DNA from: Alopecurus myosuroides
Taxonomy: Eukaryota; Streptophyta; Magnoliopsida; Poales; Poaceae
Assembly (NCBI GenBank): GCA_028641055.1
Contig: CM054060.1
Location: 244,603,540-244,667,539, forward strand
Length of the DNA: 64,000 bases
Reading direction: 5' to 3'
Part shown: positions 47,606-58,616 of the stretch, piece by piece
Layout of the letters: every line of letters starts with the position of its first letter
Position numbering within the stretch: position 1 is the stretch's first letter
The notes under the pieces: generated by a model
The model's database searches: none
Seen by the model: the letters and a program-made list of their open reading frames with translations, nothing else
Told to the model about the DNA's origin: nothing
Made by a program: the position numbers and the translations under genes

Positions 47606-50184
47606 ATGGGTAAGACTCGTGATGGAAAGTTTCCTATATTACCATCCACTACAAGAAGAGGTACAACTCTGAACACATATGTTGCTCTTGATTCACTGTC
47701 TGTTATGAGTAAGTTGCTTACACCACCACATGCTACTTCTGCTGAATCTGAAAATACTTCTGATACTTTTGATGATGCTTCTACTGTGCTTGACGAGAGT
47801 GGTTCTCTCGGTCCTTTCTTAGATGCTACTATTGCTAAAGCTAAAAATATTGCAAACACTGAAACTCCTGATAAAAATCCTGTTACTCCTGCTTTTTTCA
47901 CCTGAGTTTAGAGAGAATCCTAGTGATGATTTTGATGATTCCTATATTGAACTTAGTGATGATCTTATTGATGAAATACAAGATATGAAGGATAAAGATG
48001 TTGTCATACGTCTTATTGAAAGTCGTGTTGTTAAATATAAATTATCTCCTGATGCTAAGTTTGCCATTTCTCCCATTATTATTAGGGATAAGGATTATGA
48101 TTTCTCCCTTGATTTATCTTACATATCTATTGTTGAGAAAGAACCTTTTTGTGGTACTAAAAATTAAAGTGCTATGAAACATATGAATGAGCTCTCCTCT
48201 GTGAGTAGTTTGTTCTCTGATGATCTTAAGAAATGTAGCTATTTTGGTACTAAAATATTCCCTTTCTCATTTAAATATGAAGCTAAAACCTGGTTTAACA
48301 ATTTGTCTCCTGGATCTATTGATAGTCCTATTGGTTTAGTTAATGCTTTCTTTCAGAAATATTTTCCTGCTAGTGCTGAACATGTTGCTTTACAAAATAT
48401 ATTTAATTTCATGCAATTAGAAGAAGAGAAATTGCATGTATCTTGGGCAAGGTTTTTTTCTTTAGTTAGGGCTACACCTGGGCATAAGCTAGAAGATAAT
48501 AAACTTCTTGATATATTTTATAATGGACTAACTGTTGAATCTAGGACATACCTGGATAGTTGTGCTGGTTGTGTTTTCTGGCAAAGAACTCCAGAAGAAG
48601 CTGAGGAATTAATGGCTAAAATAAGCCAAAATCATGATGATTGGACTATGGTTGAGCCTGAGCCGAATCCTACTCCAGTATCAACACCAACACCAACACC
48701 CAAGAAGAGGGGAATGATTGAATTAAATGATGAAGTTATGAGAGAATCCAAGAAATCTCTTAAAGAGAGGGGTATTAAATCTGAAGATGTGAAGAATCTT
48801 CCACCTACAGAAGAATTATGTAAGCCAATCGCTCACTCATCCACTATTGAGGTACACTCTCTCCAATATTTTGATAGTAGAGATATTCCCTATAACAAAC
48901 CTCCTGATCAATGTTTAGATGAATTTGATAATTATGTTATCAAGCAAGATAATTTTAATATGAGAGTGCAGAATCACCTAATGAAAAACTCTAGAGCTAT
49001 TGATAATTTGCATGGTATTATAGAAAGAACCTCTAATGATGTTAAAATGCTTGTTAAACATTTTCAAATGGTTCAAACTCAAATTGATCAACTTGCTAAA
49101 GTGCAAAAAGATTTTCTAGTTAATGCTTCTAAAGAAAAACATGCTTGTGAAATAAGAACTAGAAGTGGTATTGCCAACAAGATCCTTTATATCCTGAGGG
49201 ACATCCTAAAAGAATTGAACAAGATTCTCAACAAACTAATGATAATGTTATTCATACTAAGAAGAAAAAGAAGAACAAACATAAAACTGTTGTAGAATCC
49301 CCTGAACTTGCTAAATATCCTAATAGTATATCTATTTCTGATGCTGAAACTGAAAGTGGTAATGAAAAGAATGATGCTTCTGATAAAGAAGAACCTGTAG
49401 CTGAACCTGAAAAGAAAACTAAAACTGCAAAGTATACTAAGGAAGATTTCATTGCTAATAAACATGGTAATGAGAGAGAACCTTGGGTACAAAAACCAAT
49501 GCCTTTTCCTAATAAGAAACACAAATCTATGGAGGAAGAACATTATAACAAGTTTTGTGAATGGATGAAACCTTTTTTCTTGCAAATTCCTTTAACTGAT
49601 GCTATTAAATTGCCTCCTTATGCAAAATATATGAAAGATATTGTCTCTAACAAAAGGAAGATTCCTAACGAGGAAATCTCCACTATGCTTGCTAATTACT
49701 CTTTTAATGGCAAGGTTCCTGAGAAGCTTGGAGTTCCTGGTATACCAACTATTCCCTGTTTATTAAAAATAATTATGTTAGAACTGCTTTGTGTGATTTG
49801 AGAGTTGGAGTTAGTGTCATGCCTTTTACTCTCTATAAAAGACTCCTCCTAGAAAAATTGGTACCAACTGATATATCTTTGCAAATGGCTGATAAGTCCA
49901 CTGCTATTCCTGTGGGTATATGTGAGGATGTTCCTATTCAAGTTGCTAATAATTGTCTGATATTAAGTGACTTTGTTGTGTTGGAAATGCCTGAAGATGA
50001 TAATATTTCTATTATTCTTGGGAGACCTTTTATTAATACTGCAGGGGCTGTTATTGATTGCAATCAAGGAAAAGTTACTTTTAATGTTAATGATAAAGAG
50101 CACACTGTTTATTTTCCCAAGAAGATTGATAGAAAATATGGTCTAAATTCCATTGAAAATATTGAGACCATCAAGATTGGATAA
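47606..50184 (+). pseudogene. gag and protease of plus Athila-like element
   Basis: ATG at 47606 opens MGKTRDGKFPILPSTTRRG. Breaks are a frameshift near 47890 in a T-rich run, a TAA at 48165 where the other copy has Glu, and frameshifts near 49180 and 49780. The gag core is at 48174-49140 (AKTWFNNLSPGSI, then LLDIFYNGLTVESRTYLDS and EEAEELMAKI). A Lys/Glu-rich linker and the capsid-protease spacer follow (49499-49760). The protease begins ALCDLRVGVSVMPFTLYKRL at about 49785 and has IILGRPFINTAGAVID near 50010-50060. The expected DLGAS-type catalytic site is degraded to DLRVG. Pol is not encoded downstream. Confidence 0.82.
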
Positions 50185-51225
50185 TTCTATTGTCCTATTC
50201 CAAAGCCACCCAAAGAATATGAAATTATTATGATTGGGACTATGTCTATCAAGGTTGAGGTAAAATGAGTATTTAGTGAGAAACAAAGTTTTGTTTCATA
50301 TAAAATTATTTTGGTAGCAAGACTTGATCACCCTTGTTAACAAAATGATTTTAAATGAAATGGGCAATGTATTCACTATGTTTTCACCTTCTCCATTATT
50401 GTTTTCACCATGTTTACGTCTGGTATTACATTGCTACTTGAGTACAATCATGTTTTCCATCATCCTTATGCATGTTTTCCTGATGTTTTCACTCTGATTA
50501 ATGAGGTTATGCATGTTTTCACCACCCATACTTTTGTTTTCACCACTAACATCTTTTTTTTCTTTGGATATTCTTCCATTAGAGTGTCCTAGAACCTCTG
50601 TAGTGCTGGTTTTGGTTTTGTTTTCCACGTTTTCGTTTTCCCGGTTTTTATTAATTCTTAAAATTCTAGAAATACCTCAAAAGTAAAGTTTCTCGAAAAA
50701 TTCCAGAAAAATTATAATAAATTTTTACGTAAAAAATGAGGCAGAAAGCCACTTGGGAGGCCCCAGAGGGACCCACCAGTTAGGCACACCACGGGGTGGC
50801 GCAGCCAGCCCCTGGTGGCGCCAGCACATGGTGTGGGGCCCCCTGGCCCTCCACTTACTCTCTCCACTGCTAAAGTCTTCTCTGTCACCTCCCAAACTGA
50901 AAACATTTCCTAGAACCCGTGTTCTTACTGTTCTTCCTCTGGATTTTCGATTTCCTTCTTCAGCCCATCATTTGTGATGATTTTTGGTGTGTTTGATCTC
51001 CGGTATGTGACTCCTCCGATGATTCAAGTAGAATTTTGTTTAGTGAAGTATTTCTTGAGTATTTTGCTACAGTAGGTGACAGCTTATGTGAGTTTGCATG
51101 CTTGATTTGAGTATAAACAATATAGTTTTGATGTATGTTTAGCTCTCATATAAGTCCCTATGGTAGTCTCCACCTTATAGTTGCTTGAAATTAATTTTTA
51201 TGATGATTGTTGAAAAATTTCAGAG
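50185..51225 (+). other. Spacer with predicted leader exon and intron before third ORF
   Basis: No coding is seen after about 50270. A T-rich tract (50400-50650) precedes a GC-rich segment (50740-50870). A GT donor context CCG-GTATGT at 51001-51008 and an acceptor TTTCAG ending at 51223 could remove a 221-base intron just before the ATG at 51226. The layout parallels the Copia third ORF at 27482-27834. Splicing is predicted only from sequence. Confidence 0.45.
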
Positions 51226-52336
51226 ATGGATAGTTATAATTTTGGAGAGATGTTTAGGAGTGATGCTCCTAGAAGGACGAGGCCCTCACGCTCATCCACT
51301 TCAGCGAGGCCATCGTATAATGAAGACGTTATTGCATCGACTATTGACGATGAAGGAGATGATGGTATCATTCACCCATCTAGGTTTCCTTGAAATACAT
51401 TTTTAAGAAGTGCAGGTCTATTAGATGACTTTCGTATGCTTATTGAAAGAGTTGGTCTCACCAACTTTATGGAGGATGAAAGCCCTCAGTATGCCACACT
51501 CACAAAAGCTTTTGTTAAGAGCTTTAATTTCAGAACACTCAATATGGTCCAACTGTTGCATTCAAGTTATATAGTAGTCCTACTTCTTTGTCCTTGGTGG
51601 ATTTTTGTACTATTATAGGTATCAACGCCACCGGGACAGCGAGTAGGATTCAAGATAGACCAGTAGATCTCCAGGGGCTCTACCGAGAGATCACCAACGA
51701 TGATGGTCGCTCATCCCAGCGTGGGAAGATAAGGAACATTCAACTTCCTGCTCTTAGATACTTTACTTATTATCTTACTAATAGTATCCTTGGTAGGGAT
51801 AACACTAGCAACATTTCTAGTTACCACCTTGCTTTCATTGATGCTGCACTGAATCATAGCACGAAGTATAACCTTGGTGCACTTGTTGCACGCCGCCTTG
51901 CTGCTTCTGAACCTATTTTTGGGGGTATTATTGCTACACGTGTAGCGACTGCTTTAAATGTTTCCATTAATCCCAATGATGAAATAATTGCTCCAGGTAG
52001 TCTTAACCTTGCTGCCATGAAGTCCCATCAATTTGTCACTGCTAACTCTACTAATGAACGTTTAGTATATAGAGTTTTATATATGGATGGAGAGGAGAGA
52101 AAAGTTACTTTGCGACAGTCTGTTTTGTTTAAGATTGATAGGTCACCATGGTCGCTCTCCAAGGAGCAGGTGACGAGCATATGAGCACCATGGAGTTTTA
52201 CCGGCAGCAGGAGAGGCGAGACGCGCCTACCGAGGACCACAACACGCAGTACACCGGTGCATCCTCGAGCACATATCAGGAAGAGGGTTCCTCCTCAGCA
52301 TACTATGGGGGCTCCACCTCATGGTCCCCTTGGTGA
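51226..52336 (+). pseudogene. Third (env-like position) ORF of plus Athila-like element
   Basis: It starts MDSYNFGEMFRSD at 51226 with an Arg/Ser/Pro-rich N-terminus. A TGA at 51391 and frameshifts near 51545 and 52175 interrupt it. Conserved stretches shared with the minus copy are SLVDFCTIIGINATG (51590-51635), GKIRNIQLPALRYFTYY (51720-51775) and YHLAFIDAALN (51820-51850), and the tail ends STSWSPW before TGA at 52334. No transmembrane helix is evident. Position matches the env-like gene of Athila elements, but the sequence alone does not show an envelope role. Confidence 0.65.
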
Positions 52337-54301
52337 TTGATCTCCACTTAGGCAAAAAGCCTAAGCTTGGGGGAGGTATACCGACATCATGCTCATTTAC
52401 ATATCGTGTTCTGTTGGTTCTTTGTATATCCATGTTTTCTCTTTGTTTATTTCATTTGTTTTCGTTTCTTTCTCTTCTTTTGTTTTTATTGTTTTGTTCT
52501 TGTTTTCCAAAACACAAAAAGACCAAAAAGATTTATGTTTTTTATCTCTATTTGTTTCTTTAGTTGGTTTGCTTTATCCTTTAAGTTGCAGTTTAATATT
52601 CAAAAATCGAAAAATATTTTGCTTTGTTTGCTTGTTCTCTTTCTGTTTTTGTTTTAATTGAAAAACCCAAAAATATTTGTTGTTCTTCTTTGGTTTTGTA
52701 AAGTTTGTTGCAGAGTTCAACAGTCGTCCGTGACTCCATTGGATCTTGGTTTTTATTATATATTATTCGACCCACAAGTGAAGAGCAATAATGACGATCT
52801 ACGACAATTCAAGTTGTGGTGAGAGGCTGGTACGAACTCTATTTGCTTTCATTTTTGTACATATATCCATCTATGTGAGCATGCTTAGTTTGTTCGTATA
52901 AGATATATGTGACTTAATGGCTGCTTAATAGTTCGTGCTCTCTCATGTTTTGTTCCAATTTATTAATGGTAAATGACATGTCATATAAATATTTGTTCGC
53001 ATTGTTCCATTCGTAGAAGGGCATGATATTGTGGTAGCCTCCTCTGACTGTTTCATTTGAATCGACTTGGCACATGCTGACGCATGCTAAGTCTGAAAAC
53101 AAAAAGTCAATAATCCTAGATGATTTATTTTGCCTCAGAGTTCTAGTATCAATTTTGTGCCTTAGTTAACTTTACTTTGTCGCAAACATGATTATGATAG
53201 TTGTTGCTCTCTTGATTGTCGCTCCCTTTCTATTTGCTAGCATTCACATGTACTGAGTATGAGCTCTACTCGTGCATCCAACTGCCAAAAACCAAAGTTT
53301 GCCAAATGTGTCCACCATACCTACCTATATGTGGTATTTAACCGCCACTCCAAGTAAATTGCTCATGTGCTACCTTTAAAACCTGCTAAAAATTATTCCT
53401 GTTTTAGCTCATGAGGACGTAAATAGAGAATCTTTATCTCACTTGTTGATTGGATTTCACACCCTGGACTAGTGGCTTCATCCGCTTATCCAAATGATAG
53501 AAGAGCTGGCAGCAGGGTGCCCAACCCCAAATTAATACACACAAATTCTCTTCACTCGTTTTGCCCCTGATTTATCAGTCAAAGCATAATTGTGTAAACA
53601 AAAGAGAAAGAGGGATGACCTTCTAACCAGATGCGTCCTTCATATGGGAGCCGCTCTTGTGAATCCAGTTGGCTTGTGACGTATTGTATTGTCTGTTTAC
53701 TATTTGTTTACATAAGCATACACCTCTCTCAAAATGTTTTCAATACCTCTATTTAATAAAATAAAAATCTCTAGCAGATGAGTGATCCATGCTTCCCTAT
53801 GCGAAGGGCCTTTCTTTTACTTTTATGTTGAGTCTTCGCCCTATTCTTTGAGCACTTTCTTGAGAGCACAATGGCCATTCTTAATGTGATGTGTTTGTCC
53901 GAAAGTACGGTTGATTGTGGTATAACTTTGATACTTGTATCTTTGATATCTTTACTTCTAGTCTTCCCTTGAACTTCAGAGGTGTCCTGGCATTTATGTT
54001 TTGCCCCACACTTAAGGGCAAGCGAGATACCACTTTATTAGATCCTTTTATGAATATTACAATCTTGCAAATAGTTATGCTTCATTTTGTTTATTATTAA
54101 TATGTTGTTATCTCTTCATGGTTGCATAGCTATTAAGTGACAATATCTTGCATGTATCTTATCATGAGCATAATTAAGTATTGGATCATGTAGTGAGTAT
54201 GTTTACATCATATGAAGCAAATGTTTTCGTAAAAGTCTTTTATCGCACTCAGTTGTCACTGAATTGCTTGAGGACAAGCAATAAGCTAAGCTTGGGGGAG
54301 T
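52337..54301 (+). other. 3' untranslated region of plus Athila-like element with two polypurine tracts
   Basis: A hairpin CTTAGGC-AAAAA-GCCTAAG (52347-52365) overlaps a polypurine-like tract AAGCTTGGGGGAGG (52363-52376), just after the third ORF. The 3' polypurine tract AAGCTTGGGGGAG lies at 54288-54300 directly before the LTR. Between them is AT-rich non-coding sequence. The duplicated tract is conserved in the minus copy (31535-31548). Confidence 0.75.
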
Positions 54302-55695
54302 TGATACGTCAAAAACGTATCTCCTTTTCCAAACACTTTTCTTATTGTTTTCCTCTAAACTTGTGTGTTTTGAATACAACTAACACGGACTAACGTTGTT
54401 TTCAGCAGAATTACGTTGGTGTCTTGTTTTTCTGCAGAAAAATCAACTTTCAGGAAATTGCCCAGAAAAGACCCCATTGGTGTTTTCACACCGGAAGACC
54501 CCGGGAGCCAGAAGGGGGCCAGGAGAAGAGCCACAGGGTGGCCACACCCCCCTAGCGCCCCCCTTGGCCGCGCCAGCATAGGGTGTGGGCCACCCAGAGC
54601 CCCCCTCGGACTCCCCTTTCGACTACAAATAGCCTTCAACCCTAAAACGCGAGGGGGTTCGTCATATTTCACAGAAACACAACAGAGCGCCGCTGCCATC
54701 CCGAACCTCGATTCGGGGATCAGAAACTCCGTTCTGGCACCCTGCCGGGACGACGAAGTGGAGGAGATCATCGCCATCGTCATCACCAACGCCTCTCCAT
54801 CGACCATCCATGTTTCCCCCATCCATGTGTGAGTAATTCCCCATTGTAGGCTGAAGGGGATGGTAGGGATTGGATGATATCGTTCATGTATTCATGCCGT
54901 GATTGTTAGGGCATAGTGCCTAGTATCTTCTATTAGTTCTATTGACATTGTTGCAACTTGTTATTCTTAATGCTTGCCACTTTGGGACCGGATGCCATGA
55001 TCTCAGATCTGAACATGTTATTGAATCACGATGATAATTATTGTTTCTTGATCATACCTGCAAGTTGTTTACTCATATCGTTGTCCGGAACCCGAGGCTC
55101 CGAAGTGACAGAAATTGGGACAACCGGAGGGGATGGCTGTGATGTGAGGATCACATGTGTTCACGGAGTGTTAATGCTTTGCTCCGGTGTTCTATTAAAA
55201 GGAACACCTTAACTACCAGTATTTCCCTTAAGGCCCCGCTGAAAATGGTCTGGTAGGAAAAAAGATGTTGTGCAAGTTCTCATTGCGAGCACGTATGACT
55301 ATTTACGGAACACATGCCTATGGTTACTTAGTGCTTGGATGCTTTGTCATATTTATCTGCAATGCCTATGACTTGATCATTATATGAACTATCTTATCCA
55401 TGCAACGCCCGTTCATCCATCCCTATGCCTACAGTATTTAATTCCGATGTTTACTTCAAACACCACTGCTGCTTTTTTCATTCCACTGCTGCTATTATTT
55501 CACTACTCCTACTACTATAAAATTGTTACTATTGATAAAACCACTGCGAAGAAAAGTACATTCAGGTGCAAGTGAATTGACAACTCACTTGTTAAGGCTC
55601 ACAAATATTCTTTGGCTCCCCTTGTGTCAAATCAATAAATTTGGGTTTTACTTCCCTCGAAGACTGTTGCAACCCCCTATACTTGTGGGTCATCA
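54302..55695 (+). repeat. 3' LTR of plus Athila-like element (complete)
   Basis: This 1394-bp LTR runs from TGATACGTC to GGGTCATCA and is the reference copy for the truncated LTRs at 34316, 35571 and 58320. It directly abuts the Copia third ORF at 55696. Confidence 0.93.
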
Positions 55696-56457
55696 ATGGC
55701 CGCCGGCTCGATGTCATGGATGTCCTATGGAATGAGATGTATAATTGTGTGATGAGGAGGAGAGTTCATGTGTTTGCTGCTCTGGTGTTTAAGCTCATTG
55801 CCACTACTTGGCGTAATGCTAGACTCTCTCATGCACTCTTGGATAATGACCAAGAGCTCGCTAGTCACCGTGTCAAGGAGATTCGGGTCAAGAAGCATGC
55901 CTCTCCCCTGCTTGGTCCGGATGATCTTGGTCCTGATATTGATGGCTCTAGTGACTCCGACTTTGAGATGGAGGGTAGAGCTCAGAAGAATGGCTTTCGC
56001 AAGTGGATGTCCGAGACTCTGAAGAAGGTGTTTTGTCGTGAGATTGATATGGAGAACAAGGCTTATCTTGCTCATGTGCGTAGCAAGAAGGAACGTCAGC
56101 TATCTTTTGATAGATTTGCCCATCTTGGGGCGCCTGTTCTTCCCGGTTCTGAGGATAGGATCACCTCCTCCAAGGAGTGGAAGTCAAAGCAGGGTGGCTC
56201 TTGGGTGGATCCATTGGCGGAGCTAGGGCCCGGCCACCCCGAGAAGTTGCCCGGGCTCCAACCAGCAAACATTGTTGAAGTCATTGCACAAAGTAGCTGA
56301 TCATTAGCATTTTATTTGGGCAAATGGCCGACGGCCGGATGCGTAGCATACTTTGCCCAGGCTCTAATTGTCAGCTGGCTTCGCCACTGGGTGGATCCGG
56401 GCCTTCTTGATGATGATACCACTTCTCATGAGCCTTGGACTCGTGGTGATACTTAAG
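55696..56457 (+). pseudogene. Env-like third ORF of Copia element, part 2
   Basis: The frame entering from the LTR border reads GRRLDVMDVLWNEMYNCV and continues with VFAALVFKLIATTW, an acidic stretch (DIDGSSDSDFEMEG), a basic helix-like region (MENKAYLAHVRSKKERQ) and SWVDP at 56204. A 176-bp MITE interrupts it at 56213-56388. Beyond the MITE the same reading resumes (DDDTTSHEPWTRGD) to a TAA near 56452, with more in-frame acidic residues to about 56537. The middle of the ORF between 28208 and 55696 is missing. Hydrophobic residues near 55765-55800 could form a short helix, but no convincing transmembrane anchor is seen. Confidence 0.6.
56213..56388. mobile_element. Mutator-like MITE with 10-bp target duplication
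   Basis: The 176-bp element starts ATTGGCGGAGCTAG and ends CTGGCTTCGCCACT, imperfect inverted repeats of about 14 bp. It is flanked by GGGTGGATCC at 56203-56212 and again at 56389-56398. A 10-bp duplication with these termini points to a Mutator-type MITE. It has no coding capacity. Removing it with one duplication copy leaves the surrounding reading in one phase. Confidence 0.8.
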
Positions 56458-56956
56458 ATGAGGTGGAAGATGTCAACTCAGAGGACGAGCGTGGTCTTGG
56501 AAGCCCAGCCAGTGCCTCTAGCCCCAACGAGTGACCTCCAGGGACGTTAGCATCGCCTCTTCCCTTTTTGGTGTCTTGATGCCAAAGGGGGAGAGAGTTG
56601 TATTTAGGGTCGTCTATCGTTTGCTTGGGGTTGTTGTCAAACTTTGGTGTTGATGTTTTGTGGTGGTGTGTCCCGTACTTGTGTGTGCTATTTGTGTTGA
56701 ACCATTTATCTTGTTGGTTTATGGATTTTATGGTTTTTATCGATTTATCCACTGTGGCAAGTATTCCTATTGTCATATCATGTATCCTTGCTAGGTATCT
56801 AAAAGTTAGGGGGAGCACACATTCTAAAGAGAACACAAGTTTGTCTCAACAGCAAACATTCTTGACGCATCACTTGCTTCTCTCAAGAAGTGCTCGTCCC
56901 AAATTTTTTAGACCTCTCTTAGTGGTGTTGTCATCAATCTCCAAAAATGGGGAGAT
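56458..56956 (+). other. Copia 3' non-coding region and polypurine tract
   Basis: This stretch contains short purine blocks such as AAAGGGGGAGAGAG (56583-56596) and TTAGGGGGAGC (56806-56816) and ends in AAAAATGGGGAGAT (56943-56956), the polypurine tract next to the LTR. I see no gene. Confidence 0.7.
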
Positions 56957-58319
56957 TGAAAGTGCATTTGCATTTTGATCTCTCTTAGGTTTTGGAGTTG
57001 ATAACAACACTATTAAGTATCTAACAGTGTGTCTAAGTTATTTTAGGAAATATCATATCGACGCAAAAAGGGAAGAGTGTTGAAAGACATTGCCGCCAAA
57101 ATTAAATCAGTCCAGCGGTAGTACCGGGTGCTTCAGCGGTAGTACCGCTCTGCCCAGCAAGCGGTAGTACCGCGCCAAGTATCGCCAGAACGCCAAAGTG
57201 ATTTTGGCTACTGCATCCAGCGGTACTGGTATAGTAGTACCGTTGTGACTTAGTTGGTTGAGGAGCAAAGCCTCTCCTGGCGGTAGTACCGCTACCGCCA
57301 ACGGTAGTACCGCTCCTTCCAGGACGCAGTAGTACTGCTGACAGTACCGGTCAAAGTACCTCCAGAGGGATTTTTCTCACGGTAACGTTAACGGTACTAG
57401 AGAGGTAGTGCCCTAGTACTACCGCCAGCCACTTTGATTTATTTCGAATAGGTGGCCAGCGGTAGTACCGATGGACACTAGCGGTAGTGCCGTTGCTGGA
57501 AGTACCACGGTACTTCAGCGGTAGTACCGCCCGCACCCTGTATCTGGGACGCTGCAGTACTGTGTTGGTTACCGGGTGGCGGTAGTACCGCTGGCACCAC
57601 CGGTAGTACCGCCAGGCACGAAATGGGTTAAACGGCTAGATTTGGGGAGGGGGCTATAAATACCCCACCCCCTTCTTCCCCAAAAGGTTGCTCAAACCAG
57701 CATTGAAGACGAGCATTTATTGAGCCTCCAAAAGCTAGATTTCTCCCAATCCCTCCACCCAAACTCGTTGATTCTTGGAGGATTAAAGGAGAAGACCCTG
57801 ATCTACATCTTCACCGAGTAGATCTTCATTTCCCCCATTCTCTAGAGGGATCTAGTCTACGGTTTCCTTGTGGAGAACCTAGACTCCATTGCTACACTTG
57901 TTCGTGATTAGTGATTGTTGGGAGCCTCAAATTTGGTTGTGGGTGTGTGCCCCAAACTTGTTTGTAAAAGACTCGATTCCCGCCTCAAAGGGGATCAATA
58001 GTGGAAGGTGGGCTAGGCCTTTGTGGCGGGGTTCATCGGAGAATAGGGTGAGGCTTTTGTAGCGTTGAGTAGGCCTTCATGGTGAGCTCACACCCCTCCA
58101 ACGAGACGTACTCCCTTAATAAGGAGAAACTCGGGAATACATCGCGTCTCCGTGTGCTTCATATCGGTTACCTCGTTCCCTTCCTCCTTTACTTGTGCTT
58201 GAATTGTGTTTGTTGTTATCCTTGTCATATAGGTAAATTCACCTTAGTTGCATTAAAATTGGTCGTAGCACCTATTCACCCCCCCTCTAGGTGCCATAGC
58301 TATCTGTTTAGATTGGTTG
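56957..58319 (+). repeat. 3' LTR of Copia element, truncated at its end
   Basis: It starts TGAAAGTGCATTTG. U3 carries about twelve copies of the palindromic motif GCGGTAGTACCGC or close variants (57112-57612). A TATA box TATAAATA is at 57655-57662, followed by a C-rich leader. It keeps CCTATTCACCCCCCC near 58270, normally close to the end of such LTRs, but is cut at about 58319 by the next element without a CA end. Confidence 0.8.
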
Positions 58320-58616
58320 CCTAGGGCCCGCACCACCAGGTGGCGCGGCCTAGAGGGCGCGCCCAGGGGTGGTGTGGCCCCCTCCTGGCCCCTCTCCGGG
58401 ACTCCTTCTCGCTCTGGGGGTCTTCGGGTGTTTTAAGGTCTTCGGGACCTTTTCTGGGCATTTCCCCAAAAGTTGATTTTTCTGCACAAAAACAAGACAC
58501 CAAGGCATCTCTGCTGAAAACACGGCAGTCCGTGTTAGTTGTATCCAAAACTCACAAGTTTAGAGGCAAACAATAGCAAAAGTGTTCGGAAAAGGAGATA
58601 CGTTTTGGACGTATCA
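58320..58616 (-). mobile_element. Truncated Athila-like LTR fragment
   Basis: On the minus strand from 58616 it begins TGATACGTCC and follows the first 297 bp of U3 of the Athila-like LTR, including GTGTCTTGTTTTTGTGCAG and the GC-rich GGCGCGCCC block. This is the very U3 segment missing from the head-to-head LTRs at 35545/35571, but it is not identical to that family's other copies and probably belongs to a related element. Confidence 0.8.

Larger units (their letters stand above)
35571..55695 (+). mobile_element. Athila-like non-autonomous Gypsy element, plus copy (interrupted)
   Basis: The order is 5' LTR (about 35571-36506 and 47211-47519), PBS 47530-47549, gag and protease (47606-50184), a spacer with predicted leader exon and intron (50185-51225), third ORF (51226-52336), a 2-kb 3' untranslated region, a polypurine tract, and a complete 3' LTR (54302-55695). 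RT, RNase H and integrase are absent, so it would depend on a partner. It is split by the insertion at 36507-47210. Over 308 bp (47211-47519 against 55386-55695) the LTRs differ at 21 sites plus one gap, about 7%. Confidence 0.85.
6119..58319 (+). mobile_element. SIRE-type Ty1/Copia retrotransposon, host of the nest (in pieces)
   Basis: Plus-strand pieces in Copia order are gag (6119-7159, 21798-22184), coiled-coil/nucleocapsid (22185-23146), protease, integrase, RT and RNase H (to 26571), a long spacer, an env-like third ORF (27482-28208 and 55696 to about 56450) and a 3' LTR (56957-58319, truncated). Integrase before RT defines Copia. A third ORF after RNase H and the coiled-coil gag point to the SIRE/Maximus lineage. 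It is interrupted by the chromovirus at 7160-21792 and the Athila-like pair at 28209-55695. A 5' LTR is not in the window; the Tat element has inserted within gag at 6118/6119. Confidence 0.85.
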
